From positions 791,001-855,000 of the forward strand of contig NZ_CP059576.1 of NCBI RefSeq assembly GCF_014109825.1: a DNA stretch of 64,000 nt. Reading direction: 5' to 3'. Numbering within the stretch: the first letter of the stretch is position 1; each line of letters begins with the position of its first letter. Positions 18,860 to 28,699 of the stretch are shown one piece after another. Below the pieces are notes generated by a model that saw only the letters and a program-made list of their open reading frames with translations, searched no databases and was not told the DNA's origin. Made by a program: the position numbers and the translations under genes. The DNA is from Legionella sp. PC997. Its GTDB lineage: Bacteria; Pseudomonadota; Gammaproteobacteria; Legionellales; Legionellaceae.

Positions 18860-19508
18860 TTTAGTAGTATTTGACTGGGAAGGTACTATTGCGGATACTT
18901 TAGGAATCGTTTTACATATAGTTGCTACAGAAGCAAATTTATTAGGATTTGGTAATTTTGATCCGTACCAGGCCAGAAAATATGTTGAGTTGGGTTTAGT
19001 GCAAGCTTTGCGGAAAACATATCCCCATTTGACTACCACACAACATCAACAATTATTACAAGCCGTACAATTAGCCATGCATTCTCGATCAACGGATGTC
19101 TGTTTGATGCCGGGAGTACGTGAACTGATCTATCAGTTGCATGAGGCTAACATAACCCTTGCGATTGCAACGAATAAAGGACAGCAATCTTTATTACGTG
19201 CCTTGCAGACTACGGGTCTTGATAAAATATTTAAAATAACCCGCTCTGCGGGACAGGTTCCAGCGAAACCTTGTCCGCAAATGTTGGAAGAGATTATTGA
19301 AGAACACGGTGGAACTGCAGCTACTACATTAATGATAGGCGATTCGCTTACAGATATGGAAATGGCAAAGGGTCTCCAAGTTACTGCCGTAGGAATAGAC
19401 ATTTATCATCAACAAGAAGAGACTGCACTTAAAGCTGCCGGTGCAGTTGTTGTATTCGATGATTATGAACAAATAGGAGGTTTTTTAAATTTATCGAAGA
19501 GTAGTTAA
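18843..19508 (+). CDS. HAD-family hydrolase, phosphoglycolate phosphatase-like
   Basis: A 221-residue HAD protein with helical cap. Motif I reads FDWEGTIADT, so the usual second aspartate (acid/base) is a glutamate; motif II is ATNKG, motif III lysine is in VPAKPCPQM, and motif IV is MIGDSLTDMEMA. It overlaps the end of rluC by 17 nt, an arrangement shared with other gammaproteobacteria where a gph-like gene follows rluC. The fold supports a sugar- or glycolate-phosphate phosphatase; the exact substrate is unknown. Confidence 0.85.
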   Translation: MSNPYDLVVFDWEGTIADTLGIVLHIVATEANLLGFGNFDPYQARKYVELGLVQALRKTYPHLTTTQHQQLLQAVQLAMHSRSTDVCLMPGVRELIYQLHEANITLAIATNKGQQSLLRALQTTGLDKIFKITRSAGQVPAKPCPQMLEEIIEEHGGTAATTLMIGDSLTDMEMAKGLQVTAVGIDIYHQQEETALKAAGAVVVFDDYEQIGGFLNLSKSS

Positions 19509-19657
19509 ACCCATACATATTATCTGTAGGCATGGTGAGAAAATAAAAACGAGTCCGAATTCATAAAAACCAATTCGCTCAGGCTCCATTTTATTTGTAG
19601 ACTACTCAAAGGATGGGGGTTGCTTTATTTCGTCTTATGTAAAGGGAGTATCAAGCG

Positions 19658-20221
19658 TTGAGTACATTAACCAGTTTGCCAAATTTATTAACTTTACTGC
19701 GCATTGTTTTGATTCCAGTATTTGTTATTGTATTTTATTTACCGTTTTCTTTCGCACATATGCTGGCAGCATGCATTTTTGGTGCAGCAAGCTTTACTGA
19801 TTGGTTGGATGGATATTTGGCACGTAAGCTCAAAATGATGTCTCCTTTTGGTGCTTTTCTTGATCCTGTCGCTGACAAGTTACTCGTTTCTACAAGTTTA
19901 TTGTTGTTAGTCGGAGCTAAAGAGATTAATTATATTACTATCCCGGCGATTGTAATTGTTGGGCGTGAAATTGTTATTTCTGCGTTACGCGAGTGGATGG
20001 CGGAAATCGGCCGACGTGCAAGTGTTACGGTTGGATATGTGGGAAAGATAAAAACTTTTCTGCAAATGGTCGCTTTGATTTTATTATTGGCATTTAATTC
20101 TTTAGATACTTGGGGCGGAATTTTTGGTTTTGTCCTGCTGTATGTGGCAGCAATTTTAACGATTTGGTCGATGATTATTTACTTGGCAATTGCATGGCCC
20201 GAATTAACGAAAAAAAATTAA
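19658..20221 (+). CDS. pgsA: Phosphatidylglycerophosphate synthase
   Basis: Inner-membrane CDP-diacylglycerol-glycerol-3-phosphate 3-phosphatidyltransferase, the committed step to phosphatidylglycerol and cardiolipin. At 187 residues with about 5 hydrophobic segments, it has the CDP-alcohol transferase motif DWLDGYLARK...GAFLDPVADK intact. TTG start with AAAGGGAG 11 nt upstream; no earlier ATG would align. It precedes the tRNA cluster, as in E. coli. Confidence 0.94.
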   Translation: MSTLTSLPNLLTLLRIVLIPVFVIVFYLPFSFAHMLAACIFGAASFTDWLDGYLARKLKMMSPFGAFLDPVADKLLVSTSLLLLVGAKEINYITIPAIVIVGREIVISALREWMAEIGRRASVTVGYVGKIKTFLQMVALILLLAFNSLDTWGGIFGFVLLYVAAILTIWSMIIYLAIAWPELTKKN

Positions 20222-20229
20222 CTTTATTA

Positions 20230-20257
20230 TTGACAGGGTGTTAAATTTCGGTAGAAT
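20230..20257 (+). promoter_or_regulatory. Sigma-70 promoter of the tRNA cluster
   Basis: TTGACA (20230-20235), 16-bp spacer, TAGAAT (20252-20257), followed by the GC-rich discriminator ACACCCC typical of stringently controlled stable-RNA promoters. tRNA-Gly starts 16 nt downstream of the -10 element. Confidence 0.8.
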
Positions 20258-20273
20258 CACACCCCGTAGAGAC

Positions 20274-20349
<76 letters not shown>

Positions 20350-20353
20350 AATT

Positions 20354-20380
20354 AAAGCGACACAAAAGTCGCTTTTTTTT
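20354..20380 (+). terminator. Rho-independent terminator after tRNA-Gly
   Basis: AAAGCGAC-ACAAAA-GTCGCTTT stem followed by a run of T. It lies inside the tRNA cluster, so tRNA-Cys and tRNA-Leu are either made by read-through or from another promoter. Confidence 0.75.
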
Positions 20381-20413
20381 TAGAGCTTGAAGAAGTATTA
20401 GAAGTATCAATGA

Positions 20414-20487
20414 GGCTGTGTGGCAGAGTGGTCATGCAGCGGCCTGCAAAGCCGTGGACGCCGGTTCGATTCCGGCCTCAGCCTCCA
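20414..20487 (+). tRNA. tRNA-Cys (GCA)
   Basis: 74 nt; acceptor GGCTGTG/CTCAGCC with one mismatch at the sixth pair, anticodon GCA in CCTGCAAAG, T-arm CCGGTTCGATTCCGG, and encoded CCA. Confidence 0.95.
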
Positions 20488-20496
20488 AAACCAATT

Positions 20497-20583
20497 GCCC
20501 AGGTGGCGAAACAGGTAGACGCAAGGGACTTAAAATCCCTCGGAGGAAACTCCATGCCGGTTCGATTCCGGCCCTGGGCACCA
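20497..20583 (+). tRNA. tRNA-Leu (TAA)
   Basis: 87 nt with long variable arm; acceptor GCCCAGG/CCTGGGC, anticodon TAA in GACTTAAAATC, and encoded CCA. Only 9 nt after tRNA-Cys, so co-transcribed. Confidence 0.96.
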
Positions 20584-20591
20584 ATCACCAA

Positions 20592-21011
20592 TCATTCTGA
20601 AGCGAACAAGATTAAAGCCAGAATCGCAAAGACCATACCCAATCCATGTTTTAATGTTAATCCTTGTTTAAGAAATACAACGCTAAGTAGTAGCGTGATC
20701 ATAGGATACATAGAGGTGACCAGTACGACTGGCATCGTAGGTCCATTACGTAGTGCCAAAATGAAAAAAATGCAGGCAATACCACTCGCTAAACCATTCA
20801 ATAAGCCATAGGTGCTTCCTTTGGGACAAAGATCCAATTTAAAATCAAGTAATATCAATGCGATAATGCCGGAAATTAAAACGCCAATGCTTGAATAAAA
20901 AGTGATCGATAAAGGATTAATAAAATTTGATGCTCTGGTACCCCAATATCCCCAGGCACCATAAAGAAATAAAGCAATGAGCGAAGGAAAATACCAAGAG
21001 CTAGGATTCAT
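20592..21011 (-). CDS. Single-domain EamA/DMT-family membrane protein
   Basis: A 139-residue protein with four to five hydrophobic segments and the EamA signature near the C-terminus (LVTSMYPMITLLLSVVFLKQ). It is half the size of ordinary ten-helix DMT exporters, so it would work as a dimer, like other single-EamA proteins. The substrate is unknown. It converges on the tRNA cluster. Confidence 0.8.
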   Translation of the reverse strand: MNPSSWYFPSLIALFLYGAWGYWGTRASNFINPLSITFYSSIGVLISGIIALILLDFKLDLCPKGSTYGLLNGLASGIACIFFILALRNGPTMPVVLVTSMYPMITLLLSVVFLKQGLTLKHGLGMVFAILALILFASE

Positions 21012-21242
21012 ACAAATTACCTTACCTGATAACAGGTTTACAGATTATTATATAGGATAAGGTACTTTATTAAGATAATACAACCGAATATTCTTTCTCG
21101 GGGCTAAGTTAAACATTTAACCTTACTGCCTGACTGAAATTTAATATGTAAAGATAATTGCCATCTTTGCGAAAGATTTCGTTTCTCAATGTGGGTCTTT
21201 ATTGGATCCTTTGAACACCCTCTTAACTTAAAGAAATCGGAC

Positions 21243-22793
21243 TCATCTACCTAGGTTGCTATTTGAAGTCGATGCCTGGGCAATTGCTGCTTGTTCGGAC
21301 TGAAATTCCAGTTCTCTTTGCTGGTCTAACCATTCAATTAATCGAGGACGAAAGGTTCTAAAAAATAAATAAAAACGATTGGATGAGCGAATCTTGGCTC
21401 CTTCATCCTGTTGATATAAAGACATCAATTTTTTTGGGGTTGTTAGTTTTAAATTTAAAGCAATTTTATCTGCGTGAAAGGCGATATCAGTCAAATCATG
21501 ATTCGTTAATTTGAAAAAATCTTCAATGATTTCACGACCTTCTATTTTGAAATCGTTGAGAGTAAATTGATGTTTTGCAAAATAGTCACTTTTTTTTCCA
21601 TTGGCTGTTTTTAGGTCTTGTTTTGCACCAGCTGCAAAAAGCTCCCTACTTAAATCATCAAAATGATAAAATCTTGCCCAATGAAGTGCGGTCATTCCTT
21701 GCGCATCCGCGTGGTTCACGGTGCAACCTAATTCATGCATTTTACTCAATATATGTCTTGCTGCTTCTTTATCTGCCAGTTTACATGCTAATAACAGAGC
21801 TGTATTGCCATAAGAAGTCGCTAAAAGAAATTTTGAATTGGCTAAATGCAATGCCTGTTGCAGCTTCGATGGATTACGTTCAATAATGGCTTGATGTAAG
21901 GGGGTATTTGTAGGTACTTCATCATCATAACTGTCTTTATCATGAACAGACAATTGGCAGTATAGATTTAGATTTTTTAATGTTTCTTGATATGAATCTA
22001 AGCATTGTAATTCTTTAAGATAGATAGCAAAAAAATTTTTAAGCGCGTTTGAATGATGTAATAAAGGCAAGGTGGGTTCTAAAATATGAGGATTTAACAA
22101 ATCATGATCCCGCAAATAGCTCAGAAAGGATTGAAGAGTTTCTATGCTGCTTTTATATCTTAGTTGGGGCAACATGGATTGTATTATTTCTCTTTGTACG
22201 AGACCCAGTTTGTTGATGAATTTAAAAAAAGTGCTGAGGGATAAAATAGCCTCCACTGAAAGATTTGTCTCTATTAATAGATCTGCGAGTAATGGGATTA
22301 AGTGATGAGGAAGACTTTTACAAAGCCCAAATACATCAAAAATCAAATACCATTCACTGTATTCTTCTATATATAGGGAATCAGAATCCCCTTTATCCAT
22401 AGCAAAACGGACCGGAGTAACGTGGCTAAGTGCGGTATAACGAACAAGCTTGTTTTCTTGTGCTAGAAAACAAAGGAGATCATAAATTTTATCCTCTTGC
22501 TCCGGGGCGAGCCTTATCGCTTTGACCAGAGCTATTCGCGTTTCCAGATTCGTATTTTTATCCGTAAACACCCGTAGAGCCCAGATCGGATTAGAAAAAC
22601 GTTTTGCTTTAATGAAGGACACAAGATGAAGGAAATCAGTGAGCTGATCAAGAGCTCCTCCGGATGCAGTTAAGCTAAGTTCTTCACTTAACAAAGCATC
22701 AATTTCATCAAAATGCACGTCGGGTTTATTAACTAAAGCAGTAATCTTATCGCTAAAAAGGATTTTTTTTACGTTCCTTTCTGAGGAGGCCAT
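21243..22793 (-). CDS. Ankyrin-repeat protein (candidate effector)
   Basis: A 516-residue protein. Residues 1-290 are all-helical and leucine-rich with no named domain. Three ankyrin repeats span about 296-398 (NTPLHQAIIERNPSK; YGNTALLLACKLADKEAA; MTALHWARFYHFDD). The rest is helical, ending with a glutamate-rich stretch (QRELEFQSEQ) and a small polar tail (STSNSNLGR), which fits Dot/Icm C-terminal signals. GAGGGAAC gives a good ribosome-binding site. Monocistronic. I cannot match it to a named Legionella Ank protein, and no PmrA or CpxR box is evident upstream. Confidence 0.8.
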   Translation of the reverse strand: MASSERNVKKILFSDKITALVNKPDVHFDEIDALLSEELSLTASGGALDQLTDFLHLVSFIKAKRFSNPIWALRVFTDKNTNLETRIALVKAIRLAPEQEDKIYDLLCFLAQENKLVRYTALSHVTPVRFAMDKGDSDSLYIEEYSEWYLIFDVFGLCKSLPHHLIPLLADLLIETNLSVEAILSLSTFFKFINKLGLVQREIIQSMLPQLRYKSSIETLQSFLSYLRDHDLLNPHILEPTLPLLHHSNALKNFFAIYLKELQCLDSYQETLKNLNLYCQLSVHDKDSYDDEVPTNTPLHQAIIERNPSKLQQALHLANSKFLLATSYGNTALLLACKLADKEAARHILSKMHELGCTVNHADAQGMTALHWARFYHFDDLSRELFAAGAKQDLKTANGKKSDYFAKHQFTLNDFKIEGREIIEDFFKLTNHDLTDIAFHADKIALNLKLTTPKKLMSLYQQDEGAKIRSSNRFYLFFRTFRPRLIEWLDQQRELEFQSEQAAIAQASTSNSNLGR

Positions 22794-23254
22794 AATGTTC
22801 CCTCATTAAAATATTAAATTTTTTATCACGAGTTACTTATCTATAAGATAAGGCTCTTAAAAGACTCAAGTTATACCTGCTATGGAGAAACCAATTGTTA
22901 CTTCTACAAGAGAACAATATTTTGCCATTGTGCACATCTTCATCATTTCAGTCAATTTGTTTATCTTCCTGGTTGAGGGCTAAAACTTAAGAATTCTAAA
23001 TGATTGATTACATGATCATCGTGTAAAACCACTAATACTGCGGAACTGAAACAATACTATTATTAATCCCTTAATCACTGAATTATTATTGAAATCAATT
23101 CTATTCGGCGCCTCTGACTAAATATCCACAAATTCTGTGGATAACTATGTGAGTTAACTGATGAAGAAATAATAAATAACAGAACTCTACATAAGGTATA
23201 TCGCTTGGATGATTTTTTCTCTACAATAAGACTTTAACCAAAATAAAAGCAAAC
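22794..23254. other. 461-bp divergent intergenic region
   Basis: AT-rich region between the divergent ankyrin gene and lolC. The only distinct element is the DnaA-box-like palindrome at 23122-23144. No open frame with a ribosome-binding site or obvious RNA gene is visible. The proximal 100 bp on each side presumably hold the two promoters. Confidence 0.5.
23122..23144. promoter_or_regulatory. Inverted pair of DnaA-box-like sites
   Basis: ATATCCACA-AATTC-TGTGGATAA: the right half is a perfect consensus DnaA box (TTATCCACA on the minus strand), the left half has one mismatch, and the two form an 8-bp perfect inverted repeat. It lies about 110 bp upstream of lolC. It may be a DnaA-binding or titration site or an unrelated dimeric operator. 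Confidence 0.5.
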
Positions 23255-24499
23255 ATGTATAAACCATTAGCCCTTTTTATGGGGTTACGCTATACGCGGT
23301 CAAGAAAGAAGAATCATTTTGTCTCCTTTATTTCGCTGAGTTCAATGCTAGGTATTGGCATAGGCGTTATGGTTCTCATTACCGTCTTATCGGTAATGAA
23401 TGGGTTTGACCAACAAATACATAATCGATTTTTTGGAATGGCTCCTGAGATTACGGTTTCTGGACCCAATGAACGTCTTAGTGATTGGCCCGAAGTAGCT
23501 AAAAAAATTCAAACGGTTCCGGAAATCAAGGCACTTGCACCCTATGTAGGTGGGCAAGGATTAATGGTTCATGAGGGACAGGTTTATCCTATTGTTTTAA
23601 CAGGTGTGTTGCCTGAAAAAGAAGAAACGATGAGCCATTTACAAAAAAAACTATTGGCCGGAAATCTAAGTAATTTAAAGGATTTTGGTATTATTCTGGG
23701 TAAAGGGCTTGCAGATAATATGGGAACGATGATTGGAGATAAGGTAACAGTCATGATTCCCCAAGCAACTGTAACTCCCGCTGGAATGATTCCTCGTTTT
23801 AAACGATTCACTGTAGTAGGGGTTTTTTCTGCAGGAAGTGGATTTAATTTTGATACAAAACTGGCATTCATCAATATGGGAGATGCCCAAAAGTTATTGC
23901 AAATGGGCGATGAAGTAACTGGAATCAAAATGAAAATAGCGAATGTCTATCAAGCACCTGAATTAACTTCTCGGTTATCCCATTTATTAGGTGAAGAATA
24001 TCAAGTAGGTAATTGGACACAGCAATATGGAGCATTTTTCCAGGCAGTTAAAATGGAAAAAACGATGATGTTTATGATTTTATTGCTGATTATCGCAGTA
24101 GCTGCGTTTAATTTGGTCTCTTCTTTGGTAATGGTTGTTAATGACAAACAAGCAGAGATCGCGATTTTAAGAACCATTGGTGCAACTCCTTCCACAATAC
24201 TATGGACATTTATTGTTCAAGGAATGATGGTGGGAATTGTAGGCACAATTTTTGGTTTGGTGGGTGGATTAATATTGGCAAAGAATGCAACTACAATAGT
24301 GAATCATCTGCAATCCTGGTTTCATTTTAAAGCCTTATCATCCAGTATTTATTTTGTTGATTATTTGCCTTCTAAAATTCTATTGAGCGATCTATGGAAA
24401 GTTTGCGTTATGGCATTGTTAATGAGCTTTTTTGCAACAATTTATCCTGCATGGCGCGCCTCAAAAACAGTGATTGCGGAGGCTTTGCATTATGAGTGA
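23255..24499 (+). CDS. lolC: Lipoprotein-releasing ABC permease LolC/LolE family
   Basis: Inner-membrane subunit of the Lol exporter that extracts outer-membrane lipoproteins. At 414 residues: N-terminal membrane helix (about 25-50), a large periplasmic domain, then three C-terminal helices with the FtsX-like motif [18 protein letters not shown]. Only one such permease precedes lolD here, so it may be a hybrid LolF-type permease working as a homodimer, unless a second copy lies elsewhere. It overlaps lolD by 8 nt. Confidence 0.92.
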   Translation: MYKPLALFMGLRYTRSRKKNHFVSFISLSSMLGIGIGVMVLITVLSVMNGFDQQIHNRFFGMAPEITVSGPNERLSDWPEVAKKIQTVPEIKALAPYVGGQGLMVHEGQVYPIVLTGVLPEKEETMSHLQKKLLAGNLSNLKDFGIILGKGLADNMGTMIGDKVTVMIPQATVTPAGMIPRFKRFTVVGVFSAGSGFNFDTKLAFINMGDAQKLLQMGDEVTGIKMKIANVYQAPELTSRLSHLLGEEYQVGNWTQQYGAFFQAVKMEKTMMFMILLLIIAVAAFNLVSSLVMVVNDKQAEIAILRTIGATPSTILWTFIVQGMMVGIVGTIFGLVGGLILAKNATTIVNHLQSWFHFKALSSSIYFVDYLPSKILLSDLWKVCVMALLMSFFATIYPAWRASKTVIAEALHYE

Positions 24500-25172
24500 T
24501 ATTATTTTAAATGCTAATAAATTATGTAAGTCCTATAACGACGGCGCTTCGAAAGTGAATGTATTACGCGGGATAGACTTATCTATAGGTAAGGGCGAAC
24601 GTTTGGCAATTATTGGTCCTTCAGGCTCCGGTAAAAGCACTTTATTGCATTTATTGGGTGGGCTGGATAAACCCACAAGTGGCGATGTATGGATAAAGGG
24701 TACCAATTGGCAAAAGATAAATGAAAAACAGCGTTGTAAATTACGTAATCAAGGTTTGGGATTTATATATCAATTTCATCATTTGTTACCGGAGTTTACC
24801 GCACTTGAAAATGTTTCCATGCCGCTATTGTTAGGAAATGTTTCAGTAAAGGATGCAGAGGCTGAAGCGAGTAAAATGCTCGATGACGTTGGCCTTAAAG
24901 AAAGAAAAACACATAAGCCTGCACAACTTTCTGGAGGAGAACGGCAAAGGGTTGCAATTGCCCGAGCCTTGGTGCACCAACCTTATTGTGTCCTGGCTGA
25001 TGAGCCTACAGGAAACCTGGATCAGACTACTGCAACGAAAGTATTTGAGTTAATGCTGGAGTTGAATCGAAAAAGAAACACTGCTTTGGTAATTGTGACT
25101 CATGATCAGCAATTAGCAAGACAAATGGATAGAGTTCTAGTGCTAGGAGAAGGGATGTTATTAGAAGGTTAA
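24492..25172 (+). CDS. lolD: Lipoprotein-releasing ABC ATPase
   Basis: Energises lipoprotein release. With the ATG at 24492 the product is 226 residues; the preceding in-frame ATG lies within lolC and lacks a reason. Walker [10 protein letters not shown], signature LSGGERQR, Walker B VLADEPTG and the switch histidine VTHD are all present. Translationally coupled to lolC through the 8-nt overlap. Confidence 0.95.
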   Translation: MSDIILNANKLCKSYNDGASKVNVLRGIDLSIGKGERLAIIGPSGSGKSTLLHLLGGLDKPTSGDVWIKGTNWQKINEKQRCKLRNQGLGFIYQFHHLLPEFTALENVSMPLLLGNVSVKDAEAEASKMLDDVGLKERKTHKPAQLSGGERQRVAIARALVHQPYCVLADEPTGNLDQTTATKVFELMLELNRKRNTALVIVTHDQQLARQMDRVLVLGEGMLLEG

Positions 25173-25241
25173 AGAAAGTACTGTCCTAGTCTTAGTACTG
25201 TTTCAGATAAGGATTATCAACAAACAGAGGAGTTAACAAGG

Positions 25242-25514
25242 ATGTTTAAGAAAAAAGCAGTCAATGTCAGTGAAACTGCAGAGAGTACTACTAAGGAAGC
25301 TACCTCAGTTAATTTTAAGAATTTTCTTGAAGGTGCAAAAAAGGACGCCAAGAAATATGACCTGATTGATACCGGGGTCACTATACCCTCTTATCCATTT
25401 TTATCACCCCAAAACAAATATAAAAGATTGAAACCTCAGATCCCGCCGTTTATTGTTCAGGGACTACAAATTATGGATGAAGAACCATTCGAGCCAAAAC
25501 CCACTTCACCATAA
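25242..25514 (+). CDS. Small unknown protein
   Basis: 90 residues with a GAGGAG ribosome-binding site. Lysine/threonine-rich N-terminus, no membrane segment or cysteine, and a proline-rich C-terminal half (IPSYPFLSPQNKYKRLKPQI). I do not recognise it. It lies 69 nt after lolD and could be cotranscribed with it. The good start signal and composition argue that it is real. Confidence 0.65.
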   Translation: MFKKKAVNVSETAESTTKEATSVNFKNFLEGAKKDAKKYDLIDTGVTIPSYPFLSPQNKYKRLKPQIPPFIVQGLQIMDEEPFEPKPTSP

Positions 25515-25657
25515 ACAACTATCGGATAACTTTTAAACCCTGTGAGAGCAAGAATTTAGTTCGTTTAGGAAACCCAGGGTTATGGCTTTAATCCGTAACT
25601 CTGAGTTTTAAGGGTTCCTGAGGCAGGCGTTTGATCTATGATAACGTAAGTTTTCTC

Positions 25658-27061
25658 TTAATAATCCGCGTGTCCTGGTGTACGAGGGAAAGGAATTACA
25701 TCTCGTACGTTGGCTAAACCGGTGACATAGCTTACCAAACGCTCAAAACCCAAACCAAATCCTGCATGCGGCACAGTACCGTATCGGCGCAGATCTCGAT
25801 ACCATTGATAATTCTCTTTACTTAGATTGCATTCTTCGATTCGTCTATCTAGAACATCGAGACGTTCTTCGCGTTGACTTCCCCCGATAATTTCACCGAT
25901 TCCAGGTGCTAAAACGTCCATAGCAGCGACGGTTTTTCCATCATCATTGAGCCGCATATAAAAACCTTTAATTTCTTGGGGATAATTGGTCAGAATTACC
26001 GGTTTTTTACAATGGACTTCTGCTAGATAACGCTCATGCTCTGATTGTAAATCCAAGCCCCAACTTACAGGGAATTCAAATTTTTGGCCGCATTGTTCCA
26101 AAATTTTAATCGCATTAGTATAGGTCATGACTTCAAAATCTGAATCTGCAATATGCTCTAAACGTTCGATACATCCTGGAGCAACAAATTGGTTGAAAAA
26201 TTCCATATCATCCATGCGCTCTTCCAAGACCGCTTTGCATAAATAGCGCAACATTCGTTGGCTTAAATCACAAATATCTTGCAAGGTAGCGAAAGCGACT
26301 TCAGGTTCAATCATCCAGAATTCAGCGAGATGGCGACTGGTATTTGAGTTTTCAGCACGAAATGTTGGGCCAAAAGTGTATACTTTTGACATGGCCATAC
26401 AATATGCCTCTAAGTTGAGTTGCCCTGAAACGGTAAGAAAAGTCTCTTTACCAAAGAAATCTTTGTTAAAGTCAATTTGGCCGAATTCATTTTTAGGTAC
26501 ATTCAAAAGATCTAAGGTGGATACCCGAAACATTTCACCAGCGCCCTCACAATCACTAGAAGTAATGATAGGGGTGTGGATCCAGAAGAAACCTTGTTCG
26601 TGGAAAAAACGATGAATGGCTTGCGATAAACAATGACGGATTCGAGTAACAGCGCTAATTGTATTTGTACGAGGACGAAGATGAGCTACCTCTCGTAGAA
26701 ATTCCAGCGTATGACGTTTTGCCTGAATAGGATAAGTATCTGGATTTTCAACCCAACCCACGACTTTTATAAAGTCAGCTTGAATTTCAAATGATTGGCC
26801 TTTCCCTTGGGAGGCAACCAGTTTTCCTGATGCAATCAAAGAACAGCCAGCGTTGAGTTTCGTGACTTCTTCATGATAATTTGCTAAACCATCGGTAGCT
26901 ACGATTTGAATGGGAGCAAAACAGGAACCATCATGCAGGCTAATAAAAGACAATCCTGTTTTTGAATCACGCCGGGTCTTTACCCAACCTCTAACGGTAA
27001 CGTATTCATCAATTTTGATTTCACCATCCAAACATTGTTTTATGGTAAAAACTTCGGTCAT
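25658..27061 (-). CDS. asnS: Asparaginyl-tRNA synthetase
   Basis: Class IIb aminoacyl-tRNA synthetase, 467 residues. N-terminal OB-fold anticodon-binding domain ([17 protein letters not shown]), class II motif 2 [18 protein letters not shown] with AsnRS-specific residues, and motif 3 [10 protein letters not shown] near the C-terminus. A strong GAGGAG site precedes the ATG. Single gene. Confidence 0.97.
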   Translation of the reverse strand: MTEVFTIKQCLDGEIKIDEYVTVRGWVKTRRDSKTGLSFISLHDGSCFAPIQIVATDGLANYHEEVTKLNAGCSLIASGKLVASQGKGQSFEIQADFIKVVGWVENPDTYPIQAKRHTLEFLREVAHLRPRTNTISAVTRIRHCLSQAIHRFFHEQGFFWIHTPIITSSDCEGAGEMFRVSTLDLLNVPKNEFGQIDFNKDFFGKETFLTVSGQLNLEAYCMAMSKVYTFGPTFRAENSNTSRHLAEFWMIEPEVAFATLQDICDLSQRMLRYLCKAVLEERMDDMEFFNQFVAPGCIERLEHIADSDFEVMTYTNAIKILEQCGQKFEFPVSWGLDLQSEHERYLAEVHCKKPVILTNYPQEIKGFYMRLNDDGKTVAAMDVLAPGIGEIIGGSQREERLDVLDRRIEECNLSKENYQWYRDLRRYGTVPHAGFGLGFERLVSYVTGLANVRDVIPFPRTPGHADY

Positions 27062-27400
27062 TTTTAACTCCTCACTCTATATATTCGTGCATGGTCATAA
27101 GGTATGTTTAAAGTACTTTTTAAATTCTATCCGTCTGCATACGCTGATTGGGATAAAGCGCATATGTAGCATTACATCACGCTTACCTATTGAAGAATTA
27201 GTTGGGTTAACGAGTCTGGATATGCCAAAATCGTAATTGGGAACCCATGAGTATAGATACCTTTAACTAAAAATGAGATGATACACTGGGGTTATTCGCA
27301 TTTCTACTATCTTAGTGCTAAAACCTATTGATTTTCTCATTCCAGTACGTTATTCCTAAGGCAAAAATTAACCTGTTTCAATTATCGTTGAGGCACCATT
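27062..27400. other. 339-bp divergent intergenic region
   Basis: Between asnS and the secreted protein gene. AT-rich, with the asnS ribosome-binding site at its left edge. I see no RNA gene, convincing hairpin or coding frame in it. Confidence 0.5.
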
Positions 27401-27961
27401 ATGTTGCGAAAAGTATTCTGCATCTCGTTGTTTTTGTGTTCCTTTGTTGTTTCAGCAAATGATACCGTATTAAAATTATATAGACCTTATGGTGAGGTAT
27501 CAGAGCAGGTAGTTCCTCAGGTGAAAAAAGAGCTTTTAGGTGAATGTTACTCTCAATCTCAATTAATCATTCGTGAAGATGCCTGGCGTTGTATTGCAGG
27601 GGGTAAAACATATGATCCGTGCTTCGTTAAAGCAGGTCCGAATAGGACTGAAGCTTTATGCCCTCGCTCTCCCTGGAATGGAGACAGTGTGCAGATTAAA
27701 GTTAAAGTGCCTTTGAATAATGAGCACCACAAAACATTAGATATGTCTCGTACTTATCCTTGGGGAATCGAGTTAACCAATGGAGAGCAGTGTCGCGCGA
27801 TTAAGTCGGATATGATTTACGATCAAATGCCCGTGCGTTATAAATGCAGTAATAAAAATTACTTGGTTGGTTATTTACAACGATGTAAAACGGTATGGAG
27901 TATGCTTGAAAAAACACCTCAGGGTGTTGTAACTGTAGAATTAAGTAAAGTTTGGTTCTAA
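27401..27961 (+). CDS. Secreted cysteine-rich protein of unknown function
   Basis: 186 residues with a clear signal peptide (1-19, cleavage after FVVSA). The mature part has seven cysteines (in GECYS, WRCIA, DPCFV, ALCPR, EQCRA, YKCSN, QRCKT), suggesting disulfides and a periplasmic or secreted location. No known domain is recognised. It stands alone, followed by the gene at 28088 in the same direction but with a 126-nt AT-rich gap. Confidence 0.72.
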   Translation: MLRKVFCISLFLCSFVVSANDTVLKLYRPYGEVSEQVVPQVKKELLGECYSQSQLIIREDAWRCIAGGKTYDPCFVKAGPNRTEALCPRSPWNGDSVQIKVKVPLNNEHHKTLDMSRTYPWGIELTNGEQCRAIKSDMIYDQMPVRYKCSNKNYLVGYLQRCKTVWSMLEKTPQGVVTVELSKVWF

Positions 27962-28087
27962 TAGAAGATAAATATCTGCCTTTAAGCCTATTTATTTTTC
28001 ATTTTATAAAAATTTTAGTTGATAATGTCATTAAAAAACCTGAAAATTCCCCTTTTTTAAAGCTAATATGTTTTGTAAGGATCCAAT

Positions 28088-28603
28088 ATGCAACAAAAAC
28101 AAGAAACAATATTTGAGGATTCCCGTTTCCTTAAAAATGAAAACGAACTGAATCAATTACAAAGTTCTGAGGTGTATCTGCCTCATAGAAAAGTTCAATT
28201 ATTAAAAGAAAATATAAAAAAACTAACCGATGTAATACATTATTATGATGATGCAAATTTGCAAATTCGCATTTTGGATAAACTAGGCGAATATAATGCT
28301 ACTTTATCAGCGGTATTAGCTTCTATTGTTAATCCAACACAGAGGGATATAGCCGATCAACTTGAGTCCATAGTACTGGCTCAAGAGTATAATCCCGAAA
28401 CAGTCAATAAATTAGATGAACAATTAGCTACTAGTCTGCAAGAAGAAGAATATTCTACTCAAATATTGGGCGATAAATTTGGCAAACTAACAGAAATTGA
28501 AAAAAGTTGTTCCAAACTGCGATTCTTTAAATCGGGAACCAATGAGTTGGATACACAGGATATGGCTGAAGAGGAGCATCCAGCTGCGTCCTCATTGAAA
28601 TAA
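28088..28603 (+). CDS. Unknown charged helical protein (possible effector)
   Basis: 171 residues, no signal peptide or membrane segment, largely helical and rich in Glu, Gln, Leu (for example EQLATSLQEEEYS). The C-terminus holds an acidic block followed by small polar residues (MAEEEHPAASSLK), similar to the E-block signal of Dot/Icm substrates. AAGGATCC lies upstream of the ATG. No named domain is recognised. Confidence 0.65.
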   Translation: MQQKQETIFEDSRFLKNENELNQLQSSEVYLPHRKVQLLKENIKKLTDVIHYYDDANLQIRILDKLGEYNATLSAVLASIVNPTQRDIADQLESIVLAQEYNPETVNKLDEQLATSLQEEEYSTQILGDKFGKLTEIEKSCSKLRFFKSGTNELDTQDMAEEEHPAASSLK

Positions 28604-28699
28604 CGTGTTGGAATGTTATTCCCTACTTAAAACTGTACTAAGGCAACGCCATATGACGTTGCCAACAACGGTTGCAGATTTAAATCCGGGTAAGAGCTC

